A stretch of 64,000 bases of DNA from Rhodococcus oryzae. Lineage in GTDB: Bacteria > Actinomycetota > Actinomycetes > Mycobacteriales > Mycobacteriaceae. The position numbers and the translations under genes are program-made. This document shows positions 17,326 to 28,800 of the stretch, in pieces (position 1 is the stretch's first letter; each line of letters starts with the position of its first letter). The stretch lies in NCBI RefSeq assembly GCF_005049235.1, contig NZ_SUMD01000004.1:372001-436000 (forward strand), written 5' to 3'. The notes under the pieces were generated by a model. It saw only the letters and a list, made by a program, of their open reading frames with translations, ran no database searches and was not told where the DNA came from.

Positions 17326-17368
17326 ATACCATCCTCATCACGCATGACCCCGGGATCGATACAGGCTG

Positions 17369-17395
17369 TTGTGAATACAGATGAATCTGTAGTAT
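17369..17395 (+). promoter_or_regulatory. promoter/operator of the CmtR-like gene
   Basis: TTGTGA (17369-17374) and TAGTAT (17390-17395) are plausible -35/-10 boxes. Between and overlapping them is the perfect palindrome TACAGAT-GA-ATCTGTA (17376-17391), a classical repressor position. The ATG follows the -10 box by only 6 bases, implying a leaderless transcript. Confidence 0.6.
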
Positions 17396-17401
17396 TGACG
17401 T

Positions 17402-17731
17402 ATGGACACACTGGTGAACAGCGACGCACTATCGCGGTTCGGATACGCGCTGTCGGACTCGACTCGGTCGCAAATCCTCTTGAGCCTGCGCAACGGGCCC
17501 GGATACCCCTCCGATCTCGCCGACAAGATCGGCGTCTCCCGACAGATCCTGTCCAACCATCTCGCGTGCCTGCGCGGCTGCGGCCTCGTGATCGCGGTTC
17601 CGGAGGGCCGCCGTAGCCGGTATGAACTGGCGGATCCGCGGATCGCCAGGGCGCTCGAGGACCTGGTCGGCCTCGCCCTCGCGGTCGATCCGTCGTACTG
17701 CCCCGACGCCGCGACCGAGGAATGCTGCTGA
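17402..17731 (+). CDS. ArsR/SmtB-family metal sensor, CmtR-like
   Basis: 109 residues, winged HTH (YPSDLADKIGVSRQILSNHLACLRGCGLV). Cysteines at 56, 60 and 100 align with Cys57, Cys61 and Cys102 of M. tuberculosis CmtR, the Cd(II)/Pb(II)-sensing ligands; two more cysteines close the C-terminus (EECC). It should repress in the absence of metal and release DNA on Cd/Pb binding. It overlaps the next gene (a cation transporter) as TGATG, so it leads a metal-efflux operon, and an operator-like palindrome sits in its promoter. Confidence 0.87.
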   Translation: MDTLVNSDALSRFGYALSDSTRSQILLSLRNGPGYPSDLADKIGVSRQILSNHLACLRGCGLVIAVPEGRRSRYELADPRIARALEDLVGLALAVDPSYCPDAATEECC

Positions 17732-18447
17732 TGGCGCCGAACCTCGGACTGCCCACGACTCGCCCAAAGCCCGGGGCGTCCGCACCCGACGAGGCCCGCA
17801 AGCGGGTCCTCTCGCGCCGGATCCGGCTGTTCGTCGGCGCCACGATCAGCTACAACCTCATCGAGGCGGCGATCGCGCTGACCGAGGGCACCCGGGTCTC
17901 GTCGGCGGCGCTCATCGGGTTCGGCCTCGACTCGGTGATCGAGGTGTCCTCCGCGGCGGCGGTGGCCTGGCAGTTCGCGGGCCGCGATCCCGAGGCCCGC
18001 GAGAAGGTCGCGCTGCGGATCATCGCCTATTCCTTCTTCGCCCTGGCCCTCTACGTCAGCATCGACGCGCTCCGGTCCCTGTTCGGGCTCGGCGAGGCCC
18101 GCCACTCGACCGTGGGCATAGTGCTCGCCGCCGTGAGTCTGGCCGTCATGCCGGTCCTGTCCTGGGCGCAGCGGCGAGCCGGACGCGAACTCGGGTCGCT
18201 CTCCGCGGTGGCGGACTCGAAGCAGACCCTGCTGTGCACCTACCTGTCGGCGGTGCTGTTGGTCGGGCTCGCCCTCAACAGCCTGTTCGGATGGTCCTGG
18301 GCCGACCCGATCGCGGCCCTCGTCATCGCCGTCATCGCGTTGAAGGAAGGCATCAACGCCTGGCGGGGCGATCCCTGCTGCCCGAACCCCGCGGCCGGAC
18401 GTCCCAGCGACGACACGACCGACCCCGACTGCGACTGCTGCGACTGA
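17731..18447 (+). CDS. CDF-type cation transporter
   Basis: 238 residues with about five to six membrane helices. ISYNLIEAAIALTEG and LIGFGLDSVIEVSSA contain the acidic residues expected in the metal site, but there is no separate C-terminal cytoplasmic domain, so it is short for a cation diffusion facilitator. The tail is Cys/Asp-rich (CCPNPAAGRPSDD, ending CDCCD), suggesting extra thiol ligands for a soft metal. Translationally coupled to the CmtR-like sensor, it is the likely efflux pump for the sensed ion. ATG 17731 is better spaced from the purine stretch than ATG 17722. Confidence 0.85.
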   Translation: MAPNLGLPTTRPKPGASAPDEARKRVLSRRIRLFVGATISYNLIEAAIALTEGTRVSSAALIGFGLDSVIEVSSAAAVAWQFAGRDPEAREKVALRIIAYSFFALALYVSIDALRSLFGLGEARHSTVGIVLAAVSLAVMPVLSWAQRRAGRELGSLSAVADSKQTLLCTYLSAVLLVGLALNSLFGWSWADPIAALVIAVIALKEGINAWRGDPCCPNPAAGRPSDDTTDPDCDCCD

Positions 18448-18470
18448 CCACCGAGAGCCAGGAGACCCCG

Positions 18471-18815
18471 ATGCGCGCCATCACCCCACCCGCCCGAGCG
18501 ATGTACGACCGCGAGATGGCCGCTGGCCGGACCGCGCCCACCGCGCAGGAACGGTGGCGGCACCTCGAGCGCGCACACATCATTTCGCAGCCCCACCCCT
18601 GGTTGCACACCCGCAACCATGTCGCGATGCTCGCACTCGCGCTGACGCAGCGGGACCGGGGAGAGTCGCTCGGCCAGGTCATCCGGATCATCGTGGCGGC
18701 CCCTGGCTCGCTGTCCGGACGCTACCCGGAGGGGAACACCGGGCGGGCATCCGCGGGACTCACGACCCCCATGCCCATCCCTGACGACCTGGCCGAGATC
18801 ATCTCTCCGGAATGA
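18471..18815 (+). CDS. DUF3703 family protein
   Basis: 114 residues. The pattern RWRHLERAHIISQPHPWLHTRNHVAML, GESLGQVIRI and YPEGNTGRASAG-TTPMPIPDDL matches the DUF3703 family, commonly found beside metal-resistance transporters. Conserved His residues suggest metal binding but the role is unknown. ATG at 18471 has GGAGA 5-6 bases upstream and lies 23 bases after the CDF gene, so it is the third gene of that operon. Confidence 0.8.
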   Translation: MRAITPPARAMYDREMAAGRTAPTAQERWRHLERAHIISQPHPWLHTRNHVAMLALALTQRDRGESLGQVIRIIVAAPGSLSGRYPEGNTGRASAGLTTPMPIPDDLAEIISPE

Positions 18816-18860
18816 ACGACCAGCCCGGTTCGCCGCGCATCGGGAGCACACCGCCGAGCG

Positions 18861-19070
18861 GTGCCCTCGCCGAGTGCGCCGAGGGGCCGTGCGCATCGAC
18901 AGCCGACGGGCGAATCGCGCTACGTCGCCGAGCAGTACGTCGACCGCGATGCCTGCGACGCGCACTTCGCGCCGCCGTACGTGAGCGGCCTGCTGTCCCG
19001 GTTCCCCGAGCTGTTGGCGGGAAAACCCCAGGTCGAGTACGCGGAGACCGTCACCTCGTTCGTCGCCTGA
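18861..19070 (+). pseudogene. remnant of an antibiotic-biosynthesis-monooxygenase (ABM) domain protein
   Basis: Only the C-terminal half of an ABM-type dimeric alpha/beta barrel is recognisable (YVAEQYVDRDACDAHFAPPYVSGLL, PELLAGKPQVEYAETV). The N-terminal strand and helix that should precede it are missing and the sequence upstream is unrelated in every frame. At 69 codons it is about two thirds of normal length. It may be a decayed gene; a functional small ORF is possible but less likely. Confidence 0.5.
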
Positions 19071-19125
19071 TACCTCGGCCGGGCCTGTCAAGGGGTGTCC
19101 TGCGGGGCGCCCCCTGGACCGGCCT

Positions 19126-19143
19126 GTGTGATGTGCCTCACAC
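19126..19143. promoter_or_regulatory. perfect CRP-family binding site
   Basis: GTGTGATGTGCCTCACAC contains an exact TGTGA-N6-TCACA core with one extra matched base on each side. It lies 105 bases upstream of the next ORF (19248). Confidence 0.55.
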
Positions 19144-19247
19144 GCAAAGCAGGCATGTACCCGGGTAGTCCGACCGTTGTCGCGTACCCACCCCCGCGGG
19201 CAATGTGACAGGCACGGGGCGAAGGTTACGAAGGTGAGGTTTCCGCG

Positions 19248-19754
19248 ATGTACCAACACCAGCTGCTGCACCCGCGCGTGACGTGTCGGGTCGACGAGAT
19301 CGGCCGGCGAGACACGCGTACCGGGAGAGGTGAGGTACCTGGGGAAGCCGCGCCCACCACGGCCCCGTCGTCGGGATCAGGTTCGATCGTGTCGTGGATG
19401 GTGGTCGAGCCCGCACTGAACGAGGTGGACGCGGAACCGATGCCGACCACGATCGCGATCGTCGATCTCGACAGCGGCGGACGGATCTACGCGTCGATCG
19501 AGGGCGAGGTCCTGGTTCGGACGGGCCAGCGGGTGCGCGTGCTGCTCCACCCGGCAATCCGGGGTGCGAGATTCCCGCTCCGCGGCGTGGTCGGCTCGAT
19601 CGCCTGCGATTGCCGGCGGGAGAGGGCACAAACTCACGAACCACCACCCCGACACCAGCACACGCACAACGCAGGCGACATCCTGGAGTGGTTCTTGCGG
19701 CGACGAAGCTGGACCACCTGGGCGCGCACGACCGAGGTAGGGAGGTCGCGATGA
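19248..19754 (+). CDS. OB-fold (DUF35-like) protein
   Basis: 168 residues. Residues about 45-115 (GSGSIVSWMVVEPALN, TTIAIVDLDSGGRIYASI, GQRVRVLLHP) have the strand pattern of the DUF35/ChsH2-type OB domain that accompanies thiolases and acyl-CoA dehydratases. The usual zinc-ribbon cysteines are absent and the last 50 residues are His/Arg-rich and look unstructured, so the 3' end may be degenerate. No thiolase gene is nearby. ATG at 19248 has GGTGAGG upstream. A perfect CRP-type site precedes it. Confidence 0.55.
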   Translation: MYQHQLLHPRVTCRVDEIGRRDTRTGRGEVPGEAAPTTAPSSGSGSIVSWMVVEPALNEVDAEPMPTTIAIVDLDSGGRIYASIEGEVLVRTGQRVRVLLHPAIRGARFPLRGVVGSIACDCRRERAQTHEPPPRHQHTHNAGDILEWFLRRRSWTTWARTTEVGRSR

Positions 19755-20023
19755 TGTGGAGCCCATGCGCACTCGCGCGGCGTTGGCCCGAGTTGTGGGA
19801 GCCGTTGAGCGAAGCGGACCGGTGGGTGCTGTCGCAGACGCTGGCAGACGAACATTCCGAGGACGTGAGCCGCGAGGAGGTCGCGGATCTGGCTCGGTAC
19901 CTGGCCGGAGACATCACGGCTGACGAGTATGAGCTGCGGGCAGCCTGGCGACAGCTCGGCGCGGAAACCGTGCAGCTCGATCGCGGTGCGGTCGGCCCGC
20001 TCCGCCTCGACACCGTCGCCTGA
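19751..20023 (+). CDS. small acidic protein of unknown function
   Basis: 90 residues. GGAGGT precedes the ATG by 4 bases and the gene overlaps the end of the OB-fold gene. The segment VSREEVADLARYLAGDITADEYELRA loosely resembles VbhA-like antitoxin repeats, but no toxin (Fic) gene is adjacent, so this is not claimed as function. Confidence 0.55.
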   Translation: MMWSPCALARRWPELWEPLSEADRWVLSQTLADEHSEDVSREEVADLARYLAGDITADEYELRAAWRQLGAETVQLDRGAVGPLRLDTVA

Positions 20024-20111
20024 GCCGCCGCCGCGCCGGGGAGCCGGACGCGTTTGGGGCGGGACGCCCGCGGTGCTAGGCAACTCCGGCGGGACGTGCC
20101 ACGATCGTGAG

Positions 20112-20558
20112 GTGACCAGCCGAGCCGCCGAGCCACAGCGTCTACGTGATCTCGCGCGGCTGCGCGGCGTCCGCGACCGGATGGATCGGGAGTACGCGCA
20201 GCCTCTGAACGTCGAGGCGCTCGCCCGCGACGCGCATATGTCGGCCGGACATCTCAGCCGCCAGTTCAGGCTCGCGTACGGCGAGTCGCCGTATTCCTAT
20301 CTGATGACGCGGCGCATCGAGCGCGCGATGGCACTGCTGCGTCTCGGCGACCTCAGCGTCACCGAGGTCTGCTTCGCGGTCGGCTGCTCGTCCCTGGGCA
20401 CCTTCAGCACGCGATTCACCGAATTGGTCGGTATGCCGCCGAGCGCCTACCGGGACCAGACACGCCCAGAGGGGGAGATGCCGTCCTGTGTCGCGAAGCA
20501 GGTGACCAGACCGATCAGGAATCGAGAAGCGCAGGCGGTGTCACCCCAATTAGCGTGA
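20112..20558 (+). CDS. AraC-family transcriptional regulator (DNA-binding domain only)
   Basis: 148 residues consisting almost wholly of the two AraC HTH motifs: LNVEALARDAHMSAGHLSRQFRLAYGESPYSYLMTRRIERA and LSVTEVCFAVGCSSLGTFSTRFTELVGMPPSAYR. There is no separate effector domain. The GTG start at 20112 was chosen from the frame and domain boundary. Its stop overlaps the GTG of the following VOC gene as GTGA, so regulator, two VOC proteins and a UvrA-like ATPase appear to be one operon. Confidence 0.87.
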   Translation: MTSRAAEPQRLRDLARLRGVRDRMDREYAQPLNVEALARDAHMSAGHLSRQFRLAYGESPYSYLMTRRIERAMALLRLGDLSVTEVCFAVGCSSLGTFSTRFTELVGMPPSAYRDQTRPEGEMPSCVAKQVTRPIRNREAQAVSPQLA

Positions 20559-20974
20559 CTGCCATGGACATCAGAATTCACTCGGCCTTCCTCCCACACA
20601 ACGACCGCGACGCGGCCCTGACCTTCTACCGCGACACCCTCGGCTTCGAGGTCCGCAAGGAGGTCGGCTACAACGGGATGTACTGGATCACGGTGGGACA
20701 CCCGGACCAGCCCGACACCTCCCTCGTCCTGCACCCGCCCGCCGCCGACCCCGGCGTCACCGACGACGAGCGTCGCATGATCACCGAGATGATGGCCAAG
20801 GGGACCTACGCGATCCTCACCCTGTCCACCCCCGACCTGGACGACACCTTCGGCAAGCTGGTGGCCAACGGCGCGGACATCGTCCAGGAACCGATCGATC
20901 AGCCGTACGGCATCCGCGACTGCGCCGTGCGGGACCCGGCAGGGAACCTGCTCCGAATCAACGAGGTGCGCTGA
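20555..20974 (+). CDS. VOC (glyoxalase/bleomycin-resistance fold) protein
   Basis: 139 residues with the paired beta-alpha-beta-beta-beta units of the vicinal-oxygen-chelate family: DRDAALTFYRDTLGFEV near the start and YGIRDCAVRDPAGNLLRINEV at the end. Members sequester or modify small molecules such as bleomycin-type drugs and methylglyoxal adducts. GTG (20555) overlaps the AraC stop; an ATG three codons later is an alternative start. Confidence 0.85.
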   Translation: MTAMDIRIHSAFLPHNDRDAALTFYRDTLGFEVRKEVGYNGMYWITVGHPDQPDTSLVLHPPAADPGVTDDERRMITEMMAKGTYAILTLSTPDLDDTFGKLVANGADIVQEPIDQPYGIRDCAVRDPAGNLLRINEVR

Positions 20975-20975
20975 C

Positions 20976-21611
20976 ATGACTTCCATCAAGCCCATGACCA
21001 CCATCAAGTCCGTTGTCCTCGAGGTGCCGGATCCCGCGGCCGCCGAGGCCTTCTACGCCGCATTCGGCGTCGGCGACCACGTCGGCGTACGCGCCTCGGA
21101 GGCACCCACCACCGGCTTCCGCGGCTACACCCTGTCGCTCGTGGTGTCCCGGCCGAACATCGTCGATGCCTTCGTCGGGGCCGCCCTCGACGGCGGCGCC
21201 ACCACCCTGAAGCCGGCCAAGAAGGGGTTCTGGGGCTACGGCGGCGTCGTGCAGGCCCCGGACGGCGCGATCTGGAAGATCGCGACGTCGTCGAAGAAGA
21301 ACGATGGACCGGCCACCCGGCAGATCGATGACATCGTGCTGTTGCTCGGCGTCGAGGACGTGAAGGCGACAAAGCAGTTCTACGTCGACCGGGGGCTGGA
21401 GGTGGGGAAGAGCTACGGCCGCAAGTACGTCGAGTTCGCCACCGCGCCGTCGAACGTGAAGCTGGCGCTCTACGGCCGCCGCGCCCTCGCAAAGGACGCG
21501 GGTGTGTCCCCGGACGGAAACGGCTCGCACCGGATCGTCATCGGCAGCGATGCCGGACCCTTCGTCGACCCGGATGGCTTCGCGTGGGAGACCGTGCCCG
21601 GGAGCGCGTGA
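20976..21611 (+). CDS. second VOC-fold protein (tandem domains)
   Basis: 211 residues with two VOC half-repeats: IKSVVLEVPDPAAAEAFYAAFG in the first and QIDDIVLLLGVEDVKATKQFYVDRGLEVGKSYG in the second, closing with FVDPDGFAWETV. The ATG follows the previous VOC stop by one base. Its role is presumably ligand binding or detoxification with the neighbouring VOC protein and UvrA-like ATPase; the ligand is unknown. Confidence 0.85.
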   Translation: MTSIKPMTTIKSVVLEVPDPAAAEAFYAAFGVGDHVGVRASEAPTTGFRGYTLSLVVSRPNIVDAFVGAALDGGATTLKPAKKGFWGYGGVVQAPDGAIWKIATSSKKNDGPATRQIDDIVLLLGVEDVKATKQFYVDRGLEVGKSYGRKYVEFATAPSNVKLALYGRRALAKDAGVSPDGNGSHRIVIGSDAGPFVDPDGFAWETVPGSA

Positions 21612-21664
21612 TCGGTGGAATGCAAGGACAACGGTCGCGACGGCGGCCAGACAGAAGGGGAACG

Positions 21665-24055
<2,391 letters not shown>

Positions 24056-24062
24056 CCGGCAC

Positions 24063-24119
24063 CCTCACCGACACCGCGCGTGACCGCTGGAACGCGGTCA
24101 CCGCGCGGTGTCGGTGAGG
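24063..24119. terminator. bidirectional terminator, 25-bp stem
   Basis: Arms of about 25 bp (left arm begins CCTCACCGACACCGCGCG, right arm ends GTGTCGGTGAGG) pair with a single bulged G around a 6-base loop. It sits between the convergent uvrA-like gene and the alpha/beta hydrolase gene. Confidence 0.88.
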
Positions 24120-24132
24120 CGATTGCCCAGGA

Positions 24133-24954
24133 TCAGGCTGCCCCACCCCAGAAGTCGACGAGCACCTTCGTCAGCTCCTCGGGCTTCTCCTCGTTCGGCG
24201 TGTGGGCGGCCCCCGCGATGATCTCGAATTTCACGCCCAGGCGCGCCGCGGCGTCGGCCTGGGAATCCACCGGAACGAAATCGTTCTCGCCCGCGACGAC
24301 CAGGATCGGCAGGCCGGTCGCAGCCAACTCCTCGACGCGGTCCGGCTCGTCGCTCAGCGTGAGTGCGATGCCGGCGATGTTCGCGGTCCTGGTGGCCAGG
24401 ATGCGGTTGTGCAGGAACTCCCTGACCGGCGCCGGGAAGATCTCCTCGAAGGCCCCGAACATGGCCTTCCACAGCGCCTCGTTGCCACCCGACCACAGCA
24501 GGTCGGGGATCTGACTCATGTCCATTCCCAGGTTCTGACCGCTCGGCGGCGAGTCGAGGATCACGTAGTCCAGGAATCGCTCCGGGTCGTTCAGCACAGC
24601 GGCCCGGGTGACCACGCCGCCGAAGCTGTGGCCGAGGAGGTGCACCTTCTCGCCGGGCGCGGCCTGGTCGAGCACCTCGGCAAGGTCAAGGGCGAACTTG
24701 GCGATCGTGTACTCGCCGACCGCCTCGGGGCCGTCCGGTCCGTCCGAGTCGTACTGGCCGAGCTGGGAGTACGAGATCAGCCGGTAGCCCGCAGCGGTGA
24801 CGAACGGCGCCATCGGAAGGAAGTCCTCCCGGGAGCCGGTGAAGCCGGGGACCGTGACGACGGTGCCCTTGACCTCCGCACCCGCCTCGGGCGTCGCCTC
24901 GAAGAGGGACAGCTCGCCGCGCGAGATCGTGATGCGGGAGAGGGTGACGGTCAT
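24133..24954 (-). CDS. alpha/beta-fold hydrolase
   Basis: 273 residues. The nucleophile elbow is LLGHSFGG (Ser), an acid residue lies in VVAGENDFVP and the His in AGAAHTPNEEKPEEL, giving a complete triad. The oxyanion region is VPGFTGSRED. It probably acts on an ester or similar small substrate; the substrate is not deducible. AAGGAG lies 6-7 bases before the ATG. It is convergent with the UvrA-like operon across a strong shared terminator. Confidence 0.88.
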   Translation of the reverse strand: MTVTLSRITISRGELSLFEATPEAGAEVKGTVVTVPGFTGSREDFLPMAPFVTAAGYRLISYSQLGQYDSDGPDGPEAVGEYTIAKFALDLAEVLDQAAPGEKVHLLGHSFGGVVTRAAVLNDPERFLDYVILDSPPSGQNLGMDMSQIPDLLWSGGNEALWKAMFGAFEEIFPAPVREFLHNRILATRTANIAGIALTLSDEPDRVEELAATGLPILVVAGENDFVPVDSQADAAARLGVKFEIIAGAAHTPNEEKPEELTKVLVDFWGGAA

Positions 24955-25082
24955 GCGTTCTCCTTAATTACCGAGTGATTAGTAGGTTACTGACACCGTG
25001 CGGACGAGGTGTCCGCCGCCACGCCTCAACGCCGTGTTGACGAATGTCAACGGGGCGAAGTGTCAGCGGTTACGCTCGCCGG

Positions 25083-25604
25083 GTGGACCACGAGGAGAGC
25101 AGCTATCGGTACTCGTTCATCACGCCCCTGTTGCCGGCCTCCGTGGAGAATCGGATACGCGATGACCTCGGTGCCACGGTGACGGTTCACGGGCACCTCA
25201 ATGTCGTCACCGTGATCGGCGCCGCGTACCGGCGCGCCGTCGCGGGCATGAATCTTGCCGAGGCTCTTGCCGAGCGCGGTGTCGTCGCTGAACGAACGCA
25301 GCCCGACCTCGTCAATCGCCGGATGATCGCCGAACGCGCCCGCTGCACCAGGCAGGCCGTCGCGCTCTGGGTGACGAGGCAACGGCACCAACACGATCCG
25401 TTCCCGCTGCCGGTCACGCTGATTCCGGGGGAGACCTGGGCGTGGGCCGAGGTCAATTCCTGGCTCGCCCGAAACGGGTACCCCCATGAGACCGGGTGCA
25501 CCATCCCGGGACTCGAGGACTATGCGCGGCTCGACTCGCACCTGCTGTCCCACCGCGACGAGTACCGCGAGATCGCCGCGGCTGCGCGACGAAACCGCGC
25601 GTAG
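25083..25604 (+). CDS. AlpA/MerR-type helix-turn-helix protein
   Basis: 173 residues. NRRMIAERARCTRQAVALWVTRQRHQHDPFPLP, followed by WAWAEVNSWLARNG, has the layout of excisionase/AlpA-like HTH domains. The N-terminal half has no recognised fold. TACGCT (25071-25076) lies 6 bases before the GTG, which suggests a leaderless transcript and decides the start over an ATG at 25044. It precedes the giant NRPS gene by about 200 bases on the same strand and might influence it; this is only positional. Confidence 0.65.
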   Translation: MDHEESSYRYSFITPLLPASVENRIRDDLGATVTVHGHLNVVTVIGAAYRRAVAGMNLAEALAERGVVAERTQPDLVNRRMIAERARCTRQAVALWVTRQRHQHDPFPLPVTLIPGETWAWAEVNSWLARNGYPHETGCTIPGLEDYARLDSHLLSHRDEYREIAAAARRNRA

Positions 25605-25631
25605 AAGAGACCCAGCCACAAGGGGTGGTTA

Positions 25632-25680
25632 CGTCACAGTGACGCAACCGGCGTGGCATAGCCGGAGGTGGGTGCAGAGC
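25632..25680 (+). repeat. NRPS-flanking palindromic element, copy A
   Basis: Contains the perfect palindrome CGTCACAGTGACG (25632-25644) followed by GCAA, then TAGCCGGAGG and GTGCAG. The same arrangement recurs downstream of the NRPS at 52914-52965, and in shorter form at 52692-52727. Upstream of the NRPS it could be an operator overlapping the promoter. Confidence 0.6.
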
Positions 25681-25813
25681 CGCAGCCGGCCGGACGGGAA
25701 GTGCCGGTCAGCCCGAGCACTGCAGACGGCAACCGTCACATGCCGTTAGTCTGAACAGAAAGTTGGCGACACGTCGATCGCGAAGCGCTGCTGCCCTCTA
25801 CATGAGGTTGATG

Positions 25814-28800
25814 ATGAAAGATCGATCATCGGATCTAGATCAAGGCGTCGAGTGGCCGCGGACCGCCGATCGCAGACCGAACGGTTCGTCTGATGCGTTT
25901 CCGCTGTCAGCGGTCCAGCGGAGTGTGTGGTTCGGTCAGCAACTCAACCCGACGGCGCCGATCTTCATTGCGCAGTATGTGGAACTGCACGGCGACGTCG
26001 ATCTCGACCTGTTGCGTTCGGCGGCGGTGACCGCGGCCCGTGAGTTCCAGTCGCCATTCCTGCGTCTGGTGGACACCGGCGGGGAACCGCGCCAGATGGT
26101 CGACGACTCGATCGACACTTCGATCGCGTCGTTCGACTTCCGGCGGGAGCAGGACCCGCTCGGTGCGGCGCATGCGTGGATCGACGATGACTACGTCACC
26201 CCGATCCAACTGACGCGGGACCGGCTGGTGGAGATGACCATTCTCCAGGTCGCCGACAACGACTACCTGTGGTACGCGCGAATCCACCACGTCGCGCTCG
26301 ACGGCTACAGCGGCATGACCATGGTGAACCGCATCGCGGCCCTCTACACCGCAGCGTCCCAAGGCGTCGATCCGGAACCGAGCCGGGCTCTCGACCTGCG
26401 CACGCTCTACGAGCTGGACCAGAAGTACCGCTCGTCGAGCAGGTTCGAGGCCGACCGCGAATACTGGGCCGAGCACGTGCGGGGGATCGAGGCCGGCTCC
26501 ACGCTCGCGCACCGGGACGGCCCGGCCGCGGCCCGTTGCCGGCTGGAGAGCGCGCAGTTGACCGACGCGGCGCTCGATCGGCTGAACTCCTCCGACACCC
26601 GGGTCGGCGCCACGCCCGCGGCGCAGCTCATCGCGGCGTTCGCCTGCTACCTGTCGAGGATGACGGGGAGCCGCGACGTCCTGGTGAACGTGCCGGTGTC
26701 CGCACGCACCACCGCGCCGCTGCAGCATTCCGGTGGCATGCTCGTCAACGTCGCACCGCTCCGGATCACGGTCGACCCCGACGACACCGTCGCCGACCTC
26801 GTCCGGCGGGTACAGCTGGAACTGATGGGCGCCCTGCGCCACCAGCGGTGCAGTCTCGAGGACATCCGGCACGACGCCGGGCTGACCGGTGTGCAGCACG
26901 GGCTGGCGGGGCCGATGGTCAACGTGATGCTCTTCCGCCAGGAGATCACCCTCGGGCCGATCGTCGGCGAGTACCACATCGTGACCTCCGGACCCGTGCA
27001 GGACCTGCTGGTCAACATCTACCGGAGCGGCACGCCGGCCCGGGCGCTCGTCGACTTCCGCGGCAATCCCAACCGATACGGCGAGGAGGAGTTGCGCACC
27101 CACCACCGGCGCTTCGTCGAACTCGTCGAGGCCCTGCTCGCCGCCGAGCCGACCACCGTGCTGGCGGACCTCCATGCCGAGTCGGCACTGATCGGGGAGC
27201 GCATGCGGCGCGAGACCGACGAGCTGGCATTCTGGACGCAGGAGCTGGCCGGGCAGCCGGAATCGGCGGCGTTGCCCCGCGCCGGCCCGGCGACCGGCCG
27301 GACCGGTCGGGGCTCGATCTCGTGCTCGCTCGACCGCGACCTGCACTCCGCGGCGACGGTGCTCGCCCGCGACCTCGACGTCGAGACGTTCACCATGCTG
27401 CACACCGCACTGGCCGCCGTGCTGAGCAGGCTCACCGACACCGACGACATCGTCGTCGCCGCTCCGGTGCCGAACCGGTCCGGCACCGACCCCACCTGCA
27501 ACACCGTGGCCCTTCGCACCCCGATCGACCCGTCCGCCGCGTTCACCGACCTGGTGCGCGAGACGGACGAATGCGAGCACCGCGCCTTCGCGCACCCGGA
27601 GACTCCGTTCGAGCGGGTCGTCGCGACGCTGGGCGCGCCCCGTCCGCGGGTGACGTTCTGCGCCCACGCCGCCCCGTCCGCCGCGATCGCGCCGGAGAAC
27701 ACCGAACTCACGGTCGACCTCACCGAGCGTTTCACCACCCAGGGCACGCCCGCCGGGATCGACGCGCGACTGACCTACGACAACGCCGCGCTCGACGAGC
27801 AGACCGTGACCTCCCTGATCGATCGGTTCGAGCGGCTGCTCGCCGGGGTCACCGCCGATCCCGACCGGCCGGTGGGGGACGTGCCCATCCTGACCGTCGC
27901 GGAGACCGCGGGGCTGACCCCGGTAGCGGGTCCGGCCGACGTCGCCCCGCGGACACTCGCCCGGATCCTCGCCGACGCGGTGGCCGCCGATCCGGACCAC
28001 GAGGCAATCGTCGCAGACGGACGCAGACTTTCCTATCGTGAACTCGACGAACTCGCCGACAGGCTGTCGAGGCGCCTGCTCGACCACGGCCTCGGTCCGG
28101 ATTCCATTGTGGCCCTGGCCATCCCGCGATCCATCGAATCGGTGCTCGCGGTCTGGGCGGTGGCCAAGACCGGGGCCGCGTTCCTGCCCGTCGACCCGAA
28201 CTACCCAGCGGACCGGATCGAGCACATGCTCTCCGACTCCGGCGCCGCGCTCGGTCTGACCGTCCGGGCGCACAGCGGTCAGCTGTCCGAGACCATCCCG
28301 TGGTTGGTCCTCGACGACCCGATCGAGGCGCCTGGCCCCGCTGCCTCCGTCGCCGCGGCGACCCGTCCGGTCCACCTCGACGACGCGGCCTACCTGATCT
28401 ACACCTCCGGATCGACGGGCCTGCCCAAGGGTGTGTTGGTGACCCATCGCGGGCTGGCGAACCTCGCCGCGGAGGAACGCGAACGGTTCGCGATCACCGC
28501 GGACTCCCGCACCCTGTCCTTCTCCTCGCCCAGCTTCGACGCGTCCATGCTCGAACTGCTGATGGCGGTGGGGTCCGGCGCGACGATGGTCGTGGCCCCG
28601 CCGGACGTGTACGGAGGCGTGGAACTGGCGGACGTCTTACGCCGTGAGCGGGTCACGCACGCGTTCGTCACCCCCGCGGCGCTGGCGTCCGTCGACCCCG
28701 CCGGGCTCGATCATCTCGAGTGCGTGGTCACCGGTGGTGACGTGTGCCCGCCCGCGCTGGTCCGGCAATGGGCAGCATCGACATCCCACAGCTCCCGCGG

